Assembly: GCA_030180135.1 (NCBI GenBank)
Contig: CM058239.1
Location: forward strand, 45,457,270 to 45,521,269
Source of the DNA: Orychophragmus violaceus
Taxonomy: Eukaryota > Streptophyta > Magnoliopsida > Brassicales > Brassicaceae
Direction: 5' to 3'
Length of the DNA: 64,000 bases
The notes below the pieces were generated by a model, which saw nothing but the letters and a program-made list of their open reading frames with translations, searched no databases and had not been told where the DNA came from. A program made the translations under genes and the position numbers. Each line of letters begins with the position of its first letter. Positions within the stretch are counted from its first letter, which is position 1. Shown here one piece after another: positions 11,347 to 21,549 of the stretch.

Positions 11347-12177
11347 TGTAACGACCCAATCTTGCAAACTGAGCCCATTGTGCTTTGTTATATTACCTAA
11401 ACCAATATATCCCAACACCTTGTTACGTAAAGAATCAAAAGCGCAGCCATATATGTTTTATGTATGTATCTCCTTCATAAGATTTCGTAAACCTAGCCGC
11501 CAGTCACCATATCCAGCCTTTTCCTCCCTCTCTTTTCTTCCCTTCATTCTTCTCTTATACTTCTCATTCGTCCATTGCCCTTCTCCTTCCTTCCTTTGTA
11601 ATCATGGCTTGTTTCGTATGTGGAGAAGGGGCTCGTCAAACTGGAGCAGCCGCGTCTCCACCACCGGTCATTGATCTGCATCCACCGGAGAACCACAAGC
11701 GGCTAGAGACCCTTGCTGCCACTGCCTTATCCCTTGCTTGACGTCGTCGATCAGATGCGAGAGAAAACATGGAGAATTGGAGTAAGAGCCACCGTGTCTC
11801 ACCATTGCTTGTCGCTGATCTATAACATGAGGAGCCACTTGCCACTGGAGGATGAAGCATACATCAGCTGAGATCAAATTCCACAATGACGAGGCTGGTC
11901 CGTGTGATCCATAGATGTTTCTGGTGGCGTAAGAAACCTTCTCTATCATAAACCCTATACCTATTATATCTACCTTTTATCTGCTATGGCTGCTCTAACC
12001 CAGCTATGCCGCAGATCCGCTTCTTTGTTGGTGTTTTTGCCTTTGGCCAACGTCCCTCGCCAAAGCATGTGCCATCGTTCATCCTTCGTCTCGCCTCTCA
12101 TCTTCGTGATTGTATGCAACATATATTGATCACTCTTTGGACCAATGTTTTTATCTTGTGTCAGCCTTGGTTGCCTT
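11347..12177 (+). repeat. X-family LTR in inverted orientation, first part
   Basis: This is the reverse complement of about 8390-9215: it starts TGTAACGACCC and shows CAAACTGAGCCCATTGTGCT as in the left copy. It is broken at 12177 by insertion of F and continues at 63904. No polypurine tract precedes it, so it is either a solo LTR or a rearranged 5' LTR rather than the plus-strand 3' LTR of a normal element. Confidence 0.85.
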
Positions 12178-13780
12178 TGTAACACCCTGACCCGCCCTTC
12201 CTAGGCCGCGGTCGATGCGCTACAGTGGTCAGGCCGGCACCCGGCCTGAACCTCCCTTAATTATGTCTTAGTTAAAATTTTCGTTTAAGGACAATTATTC
12301 CACAAATCTTTCTATTGACTTTTAGTCTTAGATCCTTCATACTTAGTAATTCGCAGCGGAAATCCTTATCTTACCTTTATATAAGTCTTCTAAAGAACGA
12401 TCCATCCGTGAACCTCATGAGCCCTTATTTCATTTCCTTAAAACTCTTCTGAGGCTCCAATCCTATCTATCCATTCCAACCACCTAAGTTTTACTTAGAT
12501 AGTTCCGTTCTCCTAATCAGTTCTAATCTTACTTTAGATCAATCGAGTACTTGAACTCGTACCTTAGCCTTCTAGGTTAAGTCGGTAAAAAGCTAGTTCC
12601 ACGTCCAGCTTAGCTCGTCCGTTTATCGAACCCTTAGAACATATCTCCCTTGTACCTAGTCATTCAACCAATCATCCCCACATGACTAAGTATAAGAGAG
12701 ATCTTCGAGTTCCTTTCTTTGTCCACCATTTGTTCATGCTCTAACAATTACATAGAATATAATTTAGCTATTTAACATGTACCTTAGCCTTTGTAGTGAT
12801 TTAGTATGGAATCAGTTGAACTGTTTAACTCCCTCGTTCCTTTGCATGATCAGTCCATTCGTTGCTGCATTATCTTGACGGTTGGAAGCCGGAACCAATC
12901 ATAGGTAAGGTACGATCCATGATCAGTTTAGCCATCGCGCCGGGTCTAACCCGTATCCGGATTAGCCCATGTTCGGTGTCCGTTGAATCACCTCCTCAGC
13001 CTTCGTGGCCTTCGGTCAATTCCAATCGCGACCCGACCTATGCGATTGCCCTGCCTTCCTTCGCGACCCGAACATGCAATCGTCCCACCGCCGATCGCTC
13101 CTTGTTCCATAACCGCAGAGATATGTGTGTGGACTGCTCATCCATGTCCACGAACAGACGCAGCCGTTCCATAAACTGACACGAACGTCCCACGTTTGTC
13201 CGTGAACGGACACGACTGTCCTAGAATGCCCCGCGTTTATCCGTGAACGCCCCGCGTTCATCCGTGAACGCCTCATGTTCGTCCGTGAACACCTCACGCC
13301 TCGCGTTCGTCCGTGAACATGTGCGACCGTACGTGAACGGACACGACCGTACGTGAAAGGTCACGGTCGTCCGTTGAAAACCCGTGGTCGTCCGTGAACA
13401 CAACCTGAGGTCATCCGTGAGTATCCCACGGTCGTCCGTGAACATCCCACGGTTGTCCGTGAATATCCCACGGGCGTCCATGAATGGACACGATTGTTCG
13501 TGAACGGACACGACCATACGTGAACGGTCACGGTTGTCCGTTGACATCCCGCGGTCGTCCGTAAATGACCCGCGGTTGTCCGTGAGCATTCCACGGTCGT
13601 CAGTGAATGGACACGACTATTTGTGGACAGATACGACCGTGCGTGAACGGTCACGGTCGTCCGTGGACATCCCGCGGTCGTCTGTGAATGACCTGCGCTT
13701 GACCCTGGGCATCCCGCGGTCGTCCGTGAATGACCCGCGGTCGTCCGTGCGCGACCCGCGGTTGTCCGTGCGTGACCCGC
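12178..13780 (-). repeat. F 3' LTR, first segment (interrupted by B)
   Basis: This aligns with 61499-63040 of the other F LTR, from ACACCCTGACCC and CCGCGGTCGATGCGCTACAG through a T-rich middle to the 21-bp array. It ends with the B target duplication CCCGC (13776-13780). Confidence 0.92.
13165..13775. repeat. Tandem array with 20-21 bp period in F left LTR
   Basis: About 28 imperfect units repeat the core GGTCGTCCGTGAA with variable ends (ACATCCCA, TGACCCG, CGGACACGAC). Several neighbouring units are exactly 21 bp (for example from 13428) and others 20 bp. Because the period is often divisible by three, long open frames appear on both strands; these are by-products and not genes. The array lies downstream of the LTR TATA box in the minus direction, so it is probably in the transcribed leader. 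Confidence 0.88.
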
Positions 13781-14319
13781 TGTTGGTACTGGATTTCCCT
13801 CTAGGAAATCCGGCCCATTAACAAACAAGACAAAGGCCCGTATCCACGAGCCCGTTCCAGGATCAAAGGCGAAGAGACCAGCCGATCCGATCGTTGGGCC
13901 TAAACGAATGACACTTAGACAAGGCCCAAGCGACGCCGAAGTAAGAAGCGATCGAGCTCGAGATCGGCAGGAGACGACGTGGAGATAGAGCGACTCGGTC
14001 TTTTCCAGTTCAACTGATCCGCGAGAATCATGGGGATCGTTACGAAGGAGAGGCTAAAATATCGGAACGGAGAGGTCAGAGTCGAGACTATTTAAAAGAA
14101 GAAGTGGCGACTCATTCAAGACATTGCAACCCTAACTTAGAACACTTCGACTAGATAACTCGATCTCTAGACTTTGTACTCTCTTTTCGACTGTGTTTGT
14201 TCTATCTCGACGATCAATCTCAATAAAGTCTTTGATTCATAGGAAACTTTACCATTTCTATATCGCCGAAAGTCCAAATCCACGAATACAAATTCTTAGT
14301 GTGAAACCCGGATCTCACA
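13781..14319 (+). repeat. B 5' LTR
   Basis: It starts TGTTGGTACTGG and ends GATCTCACA, and is identical in length (539 bp) to 37299-37837. A short poly-purine and TATA-like region (CTATTTAAAAGAAG near 14088) is the likely promoter. Confidence 0.94.
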
Positions 14320-14321
14320 TT

Positions 14322-14339
14322 TGGCGCCGACTGTGGGGA
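14322..14339 (+). other. B primer binding site
   Basis: TGGCGCCGACTGTGGGGA lies two bases after the 5' LTR. It begins with the TGGCGCC common to plant gypsy PBS sequences. Confidence 0.88.
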
Positions 14340-14391
14340 CATCTATAGTTTTCCTGTCATAAGAATCAGATCTTAGATCCGATAGATCGAG

Positions 14392-14737
14392 ATGAATCCC
14401 GACCAATCTGGCTCTCCCAGGGCCACACCACCGGCTGACCACCCTCAAACGGTCGACAACGTTCCTCAGAACACCGCCGGGGTAAGGATCATGGGTCAGA
14501 CCGATGGAGTTTTGACGAGTTCTGTCTCAGTCTCCACGACCTCGGCACCAGCCGGCTCAGTCGCTCAAATAATCGCGACGAGCCAGACTCCGACAAATGT
14601 TTCGTCAGGAACTAACAATCCAAGCGAAAACTGGGTGTGGATGAGAAATGATTCGATTCCCACCCCTGGAGGCGGATCTGGAACAACCAGACCCAATTCG
14701 CCACTACCTTCTGCTCCACAAAGACAAGGGCCAAATG
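14392..14737 (+). pseudogene. B gag, N-terminal part
   Basis: The ATG at 14392, about 50 bases after the PBS, opens a Pro/Ser/Thr-rich segment (MNPDQSGSPRATPPADHPQT). Such low-complexity N-termini are usual in Tat gag proteins. The frame runs without stops to 14737, where C is inserted, and continues in frame at 22228 with DLAEIRSMLSLLVDRTRNNE once C and one duplication copy are discounted. This shows that C cut an open gag frame. Confidence 0.85.
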
Positions 14738-15412
14738 TGAAGGAATGTTTAGATTAATCCTGATTCAATTCCAGATTCAGATAATCCTAAACATGCTGAT
14801 CTAGGTTCTTCTCGAATAGAAACAATTGATGATCTCACCTTATACCTGTTTGTGCAGCGGAAAGGGATGGTATGTCAGAGATCAGAGAGCCACCGAGAGA
14901 TAACTCCTCCAGAGGTTCACACACGCACACCGAGCAGGAAGAGGCTGCTAGACCAGGAGGGAATCGGCGCAGAGAGAGAGAGAGGAGGCTCGCGGCTAGG
15001 GCTTATGTTCGACCTGAACTCGTCTTAAGTTTATATAACTCGTTCAGTTCGTTTTGGGCCATTTGGCCCAAAGGCCAATTAACTCCGAGGCGTTCGCGCA
15101 CTGTGTCGATCGACACTCCTTGTGTATCGATCGACACACAGTGGCCAAACCCAATTATTCTCTCTAAGTACAGTAAATGCCTAGCACTTTTACCGTACTT
15201 CTGCTACACCGTTCCTACACATTTTCCTGTTAGCTTAGGCGTGTGACCCATATGGGATCATATAATAAAGGCAATAAGTCCAAGACTTATAGATCATGAG
15301 CGGACTCTAGCAAGCCATCATGACCCCCCAGTATTATATGACTTATGTCTGATCATTGACATACTCTTACTTTCTAGAGACAGTACCGAGATTACTGGAC
15401 ACAATTCCAACA
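14738..15412 (-). repeat. C 3' LTR
   Basis: It runs from TG at 14738 to CA at 15412. Next to it the sequence ATCTCCCACTTGTACTGG is the complement of the copia PPT GTGGGAGAT. It carries a TCGATCGA pair at 15106-15113 and 15127-15134, and the GGGCC palindrome at 15053-15072. Confidence 0.94.
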
Positions 15413-16320
15413 ATCTCCCACTTGTACTGGAATCTCTGTATTCATAATCCTTTTGTCACAATATCTCGATTAGTCATAAGGCAAGATTGGTGTCATCCTT
15501 ATAAAGCCTAATCTTGTTCATCGGACTCTGATTCGATACTGACAATCCAAACGACTCGGGACAGTCCGTTTGAGCATGGCCATGCATTTTCCAGTATTCA
15601 AATCTCCGATTGGCCTAGAGATATTCACTTCATTTATATTGGAGGGACAAATCCCGTCTTGTTCCATCACTGTAAACTACTCATTTCATAATGTACCCAA
15701 ACAAGGTCCTTATAACTATCGCAGAACGATAGCGTTAGACAATGATCAAAGTGCATCAGTCCATGTGCAGTCACATGCATGCGAACTCAGGTCTAAGGAC
15801 TATACTCTATAGTCGTAGTAAGAATCTCTTATGACACAGATATAAATATCCTGAAGAGTTCTTATAAGCGGGTCTTGTCCGGTCGTATGTTCCCCAACAT
15901 ACACCTATGTACTGACTTTGATGCCGCGCATCTATGACACACTGAGACTTTGTCATAAGTCACGTACCAATCCAGTCTCACACGGTTGTTGGTGTTCCAA
16001 TTTCAACAACCTTCGACTAGGGACATAATGATATAAGTCATTTATCAAATATAGGGTCTCATGATCAAGCTAAATGACTTTGATAACTCAAGATCAAGTC
16101 ATTTACTTCGATGACCTATAAAATGGTTTATATCACTTTGGAACGATTATTTCATCACAGTTAAAATAATCTTGAAATAATAATTTCATTAAACATCTTA
16201 AATGTTATATCAAGAACATATCCAATAACTAAATAAAGCCCTTTACTAACTCCCACTGAAATTTAGACTACATCTTAATTTCACTTATCCTACAGCAACA
16301 GTCCGTGACTCGTGCTTAGG
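15413..16320 (-). other. C 3' non-coding tail
   Basis: This roughly 0.9-kb stretch between the RNase H remnant and the 3' LTR has no recognisable domain. It is matched in D by 50820-51703 (for example around the CGCATGCATGTG... and CCGGTCATATG-type blocks), so it belongs to the family. Confidence 0.7.
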
Positions 16321-16329
16321 CCTAAGGAG

Positions 16330-17200
16330 TGGCTTTGTTAATAGATTAGCAACGTTCTCATTCGTTGAAACTTGCTGATCTACTTAACATCTCTGTCATT
16401 TATCTCACGGAATAGGTTACACCTATTCTCAAGGTGTTTGGACCTCTGATGTGCAGCTAGTCTCATCTATTGCTGGGAATCACATCAAGTTCAGTGACGA
16501 ACTCTTCTTTCCAAACAACCTCTTTCGCCACTTCCCAAGCTGCGAAATGTTCAGCTTAAGTCATTGAGTCAGCAACAGTGCCTTGCACCGCCAGATAGAC
16601 ACAAGATATAACCGGACTGTGATCGGAAATCATCTTTGTCTATTGGAAAATTGCCTTTCAGACTCTACCGACTCGTAGCACCTCACTTTCTACGTAACTC
16701 TAGAATTTATCCTTAGTATTCCTCAAATACTTTTAGGATATTCTTTACGGTAATCCAGTGATTCTTTGCTGGATTTGACTGGTCTTTACTTGTCTTGCTT
16801 AACATTAAAGCAACATCAAACAAGTACGTTTCATGGCATACATGATAGATCCAATTGCCGACGCATATGGAAACTTATCCATGCATTTAAGCTCAGCAGT
16901 TATCGTAGGACACTGTGTCTTGCTTAACGTAATGCCATGTGACATTGGCATAAAACCCTTCTTGGAATGCTGAAAACGTGTAGGACTTTGTCGGGATAAG
17001 AATCCTGACTTTGTCCTACCAGCTCTTTCGGATCTCTATCTTTAGATCCAAAATCCAAAAACATACGTGGCTTAACCCATGTCAATCATTAGAACCAACT
17101 CCCAAGCCAGTCCTTTACTGACTGCAGCATTGGGACGTCATTTTCGAGAATCAGTATGTCTTCGACATACAATATGAGAAATGCAATATCGCTCCCACCA
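16330..17200 (-). pseudogene. C RT and RNase H remnants
   Basis: Read on the minus strand, there is a piece of copia RT near 17190-17100 (DILILENDVPMLQSVKDWLG, where YVDDILIL is usual). A second piece lies near 16960-16840 (FPYASAIGSIMYAMK), followed by NHWITVKNILKYLRNTK-type sequence and RNase H fragments down to the TKPLLRPKH-type C-terminal motif near 16330. Frame changes and stops separate the pieces. Confidence 0.75.
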
Positions 17201-18755
17201 ATCTATTAGTAAACGCACAGTTCCAATTCGTTCCTGTTCAAGTCAAAACCTTGACTACTTCAACAGAACGAAGATTCCAACTCCGATATGTTTGCTTCCA
17301 TCCATGAATGGATCGATGAAGCTAACTTACATAAAATGTAATTTTTTTTTCGGAGAGTCCGGGCTCACTATCGCTTCTTTGAATTTCACAGATTCGTCGC
17401 TTTCAATGATCATCAGATCATGCGAACTTTCAATGATTATCAGGTTCAACTAATTCCGAGAAATCACTCTCGGATTAGTAACTGATTCATTCATATCTGC
17501 GAACTTCAGGCTTCAGAGGTGCAGATTTCAATGATTATCAGGTTCAACTAATGACGAGAAATCACTCTCGGATTAGTAACTGATTCATTCATATCTGCGA
17601 ACTCCATAATCCACAGGTGTAGATTCTACAGAAATCTGTAAATCCTTCCGCTGCTCTCCCTCAACAGGTTAAGCAGCCTCCTGTATTTCTCGAATTTCTT
17701 CGAGTTATACTTTTACTCCCACTGTTCTTCTTGGAAATTAACTTCCCTTCTTAGAAAACAGAATGGACGTAAAAGTAACAAGCCTTGGTTTTTCTAGGAC
17801 AACCAGCGAAGTAGCACAACTACAAATACTCAGTAAAGACGAATTTGGATCGATTCCAATCCACATTTACGTGGTGTCTTTCAACTGATATTGGTGGAAC
17901 CTTTTTCAGCGTAAACTTAGATATTTCTAGAGCGTTATTCTTAAATAATATCATGGAAGATTCGTGTGACTCATCTTTAATCATTTCTAATAAGATCTGA
18001 TTCTTTCTCACAGAAAAACCTTCAGGTTTTCAGGAGAAATGAGCTGTGAAACGATTTCACACTCATTCAGATGATCACACAATCAATGACTTAAGTATTC
18101 TCACTCGTGATTTAATCCAGAGTCTTAATACTTTTGTCATTCAGATCCTATACTTCATTCTGGAACTCTTTCGACCATGTCAAAGAATTCTGACTTGTGT
18201 CTCATCAAATGAACACAGTCACACTCACTGAAGTAATCAGTAGAGACAATGAAGTACAAGAGATTTTTCTCTTGCATTACTGCTCATTGGGCCACATACA
18301 TGAGTATGTTCCAGGTCCAATAAGCCTTTGGGCCTTTCTCTAGCTCGGCTAAGATAGGCCCTTTACCTTTTGGTCCAGTAAACAGAATTCAAGTCTCATA
18401 AGATATTTTATCAAATGAGCCCAAAAGTCCATGACTATGGGATTTCTGAATCCGACTTACTCTATGTGACCAAGATTTTATGCCAAGAAAAATCAGGTTT
18501 AATTCATCAGATTTAAACCAATTCGGTATTTATGTTACATTTAGGCACACTTTGGTTTAAGATATAAAACCCATTCCATGAATAGGGTGCTACAATTAAT
18601 ATTTCATTAAGATCAAAAGAACAAAACTTGTCTTTTATCAAAATGAAAAACATTCAAATTCTTACAAGAAAATGAAAGACAACTCTGCTTAAAGCAGTTA
18701 CATTGTAGCAATTACTTAATACAAAACCAAGCCTCAAAGGGATCTATGAGTGAAA
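17201..18755 (-). pseudogene. C protease-to-integrase remnants
   Basis: On the minus strand, 18720-18560 carries LNVFHFDKDKF-like and NGFYIL-like sequence that in working copia elements links protease to integrase. Near 18270-18170 is a fragment of the integrase core (YFIVSTDYFSECDCVHLM, then HKSEFFDMVERVPE). 18011-17820 is open but recognisable only as a decayed integrase region. The integrase catalytic Glu region is absent. Confidence 0.65.
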
Positions 18756-18759
18756 AACC

Positions 18760-19854
18760 CTACGGCTGAGGCAGCATCCCAAGCTCCTTCCAGATATGTA
18801 GTTTCACTTGCCCTTCCTTCAACGTTCTACTGTTGCTTAGGCTCTGCATATTATCACAAATATCAGTGCCACAACCAGTATCCAATACCTTTAAGGACGT
18901 TCTACTGTTGCTTAGGCTCTGCATATTATCACTAATATCAGTGCCACAACCAGTATCCAATACCTTTAAGGTAGAACTTGAAGTAATAACATGAATACCT
19001 GAGGAAGTAGTCTCATACATCGACTTTAACTCCTCATCATCTTCCATGAATTTAATGCAATCTCTCTTCCAATGCCCTGTCTCCTTACAGTAGCAGCACT
19101 TACCAACGTAAGAGGTATCTGACTCGGGCTCAGAAGACACACGCTTGCCATGATTCAAAATCTGGACAACTTTGTCTTCACCCTTGTCAGCATTAGGTTT
19201 AGTAAACCTACCCTTCTCATTCATGAGATTGTACAGGGTACTCTTCACGTTTGGCTCAACTGTCTTGAGCATACCATGCAGTTCAGTCAGCGTCTTCGTT
19301 AAGCCTTTCTTGATATAGTTCTTTCTGAACTTATCATAGCTTGACGGCAGTGACTGCAGAATGATTTCAGTTGCCAACTCTTGGCTAACTGGATAATCCA
19401 GTTTCCTCAGGTTATCAATGTAACCCATCATTTTACTGACATGAGGACTCACTGGATTATCATTTGGTAGCTTGCAGCTAGTGAGAGACTTAACCAACCG
19501 GTATCTCTCCACTCTTATCTGCTCCTGAAATTTCAATTTCAGGCTGCTGATTATCTCTATTGGCGACTCCATGTTCTCATATTGCTTCTGCAAGTCTGAG
19601 TCCATGGTAGCCAATATCAGACCACGCACATCTACCGCATCATTATAATGCTTATTCCAAGCATCATATACTGCATGAGAAGCATTGGACCCGATCCTCA
19701 CGGGGAGAGCTCTCTCAAGGACATAGTCCTTTCTCTCCCGTCTGAGGACTAGCCTCAGGTTCCGCGACCAAGTCAAGAAATTTGATCCGTTCAGCTTGTC
19801 CATCTCAAGGACAGACCGGATCGAGAAAGTGTTTTGATTGTTTGTGCTAGTCAT
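18760..19854 (-). CDS. C gag with zinc knuckle and start of protease
   Basis: A 364-codon open frame starts at the ATG ending at 19854. It encodes the copia capsid protein: an N-terminal DUF4219-like segment (VLEMDKLNGSNFLTWSRNLR), the UBN2-type core (residues about 60-220), and the CCHC zinc knuckle CCYCKETGHWKRDC near residue 253, which binds element RNA. The protease motif VLDTGCGTDI follows, and a TAG ends the frame just after LGMLPQP. The region of the protease motif is duplicated in tandem (75 bp, 18822-18971), giving two DTGCG motifs. D encodes the same protein with one copy. Gag looks functional; the protease is only a stub. Confidence 0.88.
   Translation of the reverse strand: MTSTNNQNTFSIRSVLEMDKLNGSNFLTWSRNLRLVLRRERKDYVLERALPVRIGSNASHAVYDAWNKHYNDAVDVRGLILATMDSDLQKQYENMESPIEIISSLKLKFQEQIRVERYRLVKSLTSCKLPNDNPVSPHVSKMMGYIDNLRKLDYPVSQELATEIILQSLPSSYDKFRKNYIKKGLTKTLTELHGMLKTVEPNVKSTLYNLMNEKGRFTKPNADKGEDKVVQILNHGKRVSSEPESDTSYVGKCCYCKETGHWKRDCIKFMEDDEELKSMYETTSSGIHVITSSSTLKVLDTGCGTDISDNMQSLSNSRTSLKVLDTGCGTDICDNMQSLSNSRTLKEGQVKLHIWKELGMLPQP
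18822..18971 (-). repeat. 75-bp tandem duplication over the C protease motif
   Basis: Two copies, beginning at 18822 and 18897, repeat ACGTTCTACTGTTGCTTAGG and the following sequence with about one difference. The period is 25 codons, so the frame is kept. D (48361-48430) has a single copy, so the duplication arose in the C branch. Confidence 0.92.
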
Positions 19855-21535
19855 AACTGAAAATTAAGATAAAAGGATTTTAGTTAATATGTTCAATATG
19901 ATTAATCTCGTATTATACTTAACATGATTAATCACGCATTATATTCAATAACATAAGTTACCCTCAATAGAATATAATGATTCCAAGATCCACATATAAC
20001 TAAGATCAAAGTGGGCCACTGGCCGTCACCCAACCTTAGCTTATATCGGTAAGCCCTATATCGGCTAATTATATCCGTGATATAACTCTTGGTTGTGAAT
20101 CTGGGCCCGAGGCCCAATCCACTCTGATGTCTCAAGGCCCGGGACTCCCGATGGCCTAGTCAAGAAAACCAGACTATACAGTCATGTAATCATTAATGTC
20201 TGGGACTCCCAATGACATTTATGAATCACAAACCGTCTTATCCACGCAAAAGCAGACACCCTCACACTGTAAGGCCATGAATACAATTGAATGGGCTTCG
20301 ACAGCTGACATAGAATGGACAAGACATCCAACGCTTGATATTGTTTGAGGTTCGTAGGTTTATTTAAAAAATTCATTCCCAAAATAGAAGATTACTATTT
20401 CGGGAAACTTTCCATTTTTGGAAACCTACTATTTTTGGAAACTTTCTAAAATTGGAAACTTTCTAAAAACGGAAACTTTCTAACTTTAGAAATTTCTTTA
20501 AAATCCAAAACCCGCAAATCCAGAAACTTCTAATTTAAGAAACTTTCTAATTTCAAAATTTCGGAAACTTTAATTTAAAATCGACTTTATAATTTTATAA
20601 AATAAATTTTAAATTAATCTGAAGAAAGACTCAAATAATTGGCCCAATCGTTTTAACTTCTTCGCCCGAGGCCCAAGAATTGGTCCATGTCCAAGACATG
20701 ACCCAATTGTCCAATTAAATGACATAACCGGTCTGGTTCATTAAAATTGGTCTAACCAAATTTTAATTACTACGATGACCACAATTGTCAACCGGTTATT
20801 TACTAAACCGGATTTTCTCAATTTATTTGGTCCAACCAAATCAAATTAGAAAATCCTGGTTTAGGCACAAAATCCAATTTTTCGACTTTGGATTTCTTAT
20901 CCCGGTTTAACCAGACTTAATAAAATTATTAAATCTGTTTATTAAACCGTGACGTTTAATTTTAATCAAAATATTAAACCGAGCCTTAAACCAACCATGT
21001 CGATCGATGAACCAACCGTGTCGATCGATCCATCAACCACATCGGTCGATGCTCTTAGCATCGATCCTGCATCGATCGTGCATCGATCCTGTATCGATCG
21101 ATGCTCTCACGCATGCACGGAACCGAGCCAAAACCCTAACCGTGTCGATCGATGCACCAACCGCGTCGGTCGATGCACCAACATCGAACCTGCATCGATC
21201 CTGCATCGATCGATGCTTTCACGCGTTAACAGGGTTAGCCGATAGACTGTATCGACCGATCCATGCGATCGTATCGATCGATCCATGCGATCTCCGATTG
21301 TATCGACCGATCCATGCGATCGTATCGATCGATCCATGCGATTCTGGCCGATTCTCATTCTCTCGGATTCGATCGCATATCAAATCATATAGCTTGATCA
21401 TGCGATTTTTTCATATGTTTAGGTTTCAATTCTTGTTACTTAAGTGATTTCTCTTATCAGTAGTTGATTCAAAACACTTTTAAACAAGAAAAACAATCCT
21501 AAACTTGAATCTAAACAAGAAAAACCAGAACCATT
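19855..21535 (-). other. C 5' leader (PBS to gag)
   Basis: This long leader has no recognised ORF. The matching leader in D is 45726-47470. 20380-20600 is a run of GGAAACTTTCTAA-like repeats on the plus strand, and 20700-20960 is rich in AACCGG words. The striking part is the TCGATCGA array at 21000-21350. Confidence 0.75.
21000..21350. promoter_or_regulatory. Phased TCGATCGA array in the C leader
   Basis: TCGATCGA or a one-base variant occurs at 21000, 21021, 21042, 21145, 21166, 21252, 21274, 21303 and 21325. Clusters of TCGATC lie 11 bases apart at 21061, 21072, 21083 and 21094, and again at 21184, 21195 and 21206. Spacings are therefore 11 or 21-22 bases, one or two turns of DNA. The leader is transcribed but not coding. 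I saw no such array in the leader of D. Function is unknown; the regulatory label is an inference. Confidence 0.7.
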
Positions 21536-21548
21536 GGCTCTGATACCA
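21536..21548 (-). other. C primer binding site
   Basis: On the minus strand this reads TGGTATCAGAGCC, one base from the 5' LTR that starts at 21550. It fixes the element as minus-strand copia. Confidence 0.93.
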
Positions 21549-21549
21549 C

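Noticed and set aside
13165..13775. Possible CRISPR-like array
   Set aside because: The units are contiguous and imperfect with no unique spacers, there are no cas genes, and the DNA is plant nuclear.
12178..13780. Reading F as a pair of independent solo LTRs
   Set aside because: The flanks GCCTT match only between 12173 and 63899, and PBS and PPT sit correctly inside, so one element spans the nest.
13165..13830. Several overlapping long open frames on both strands
   Set aside because: They are a by-product of the 20-21 bp array (a period divisible by three without stops). No start context, domain or conservation supports a protein. The same holds for 62270-63194 and 53396-53910.
20949..21447. 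Open frames across the TCGATCGA cluster in the C leader
   Set aside because: They are repeats read as SID/RSM-type peptides on both strands, in a region between PBS and gag. D has no equivalent frame.
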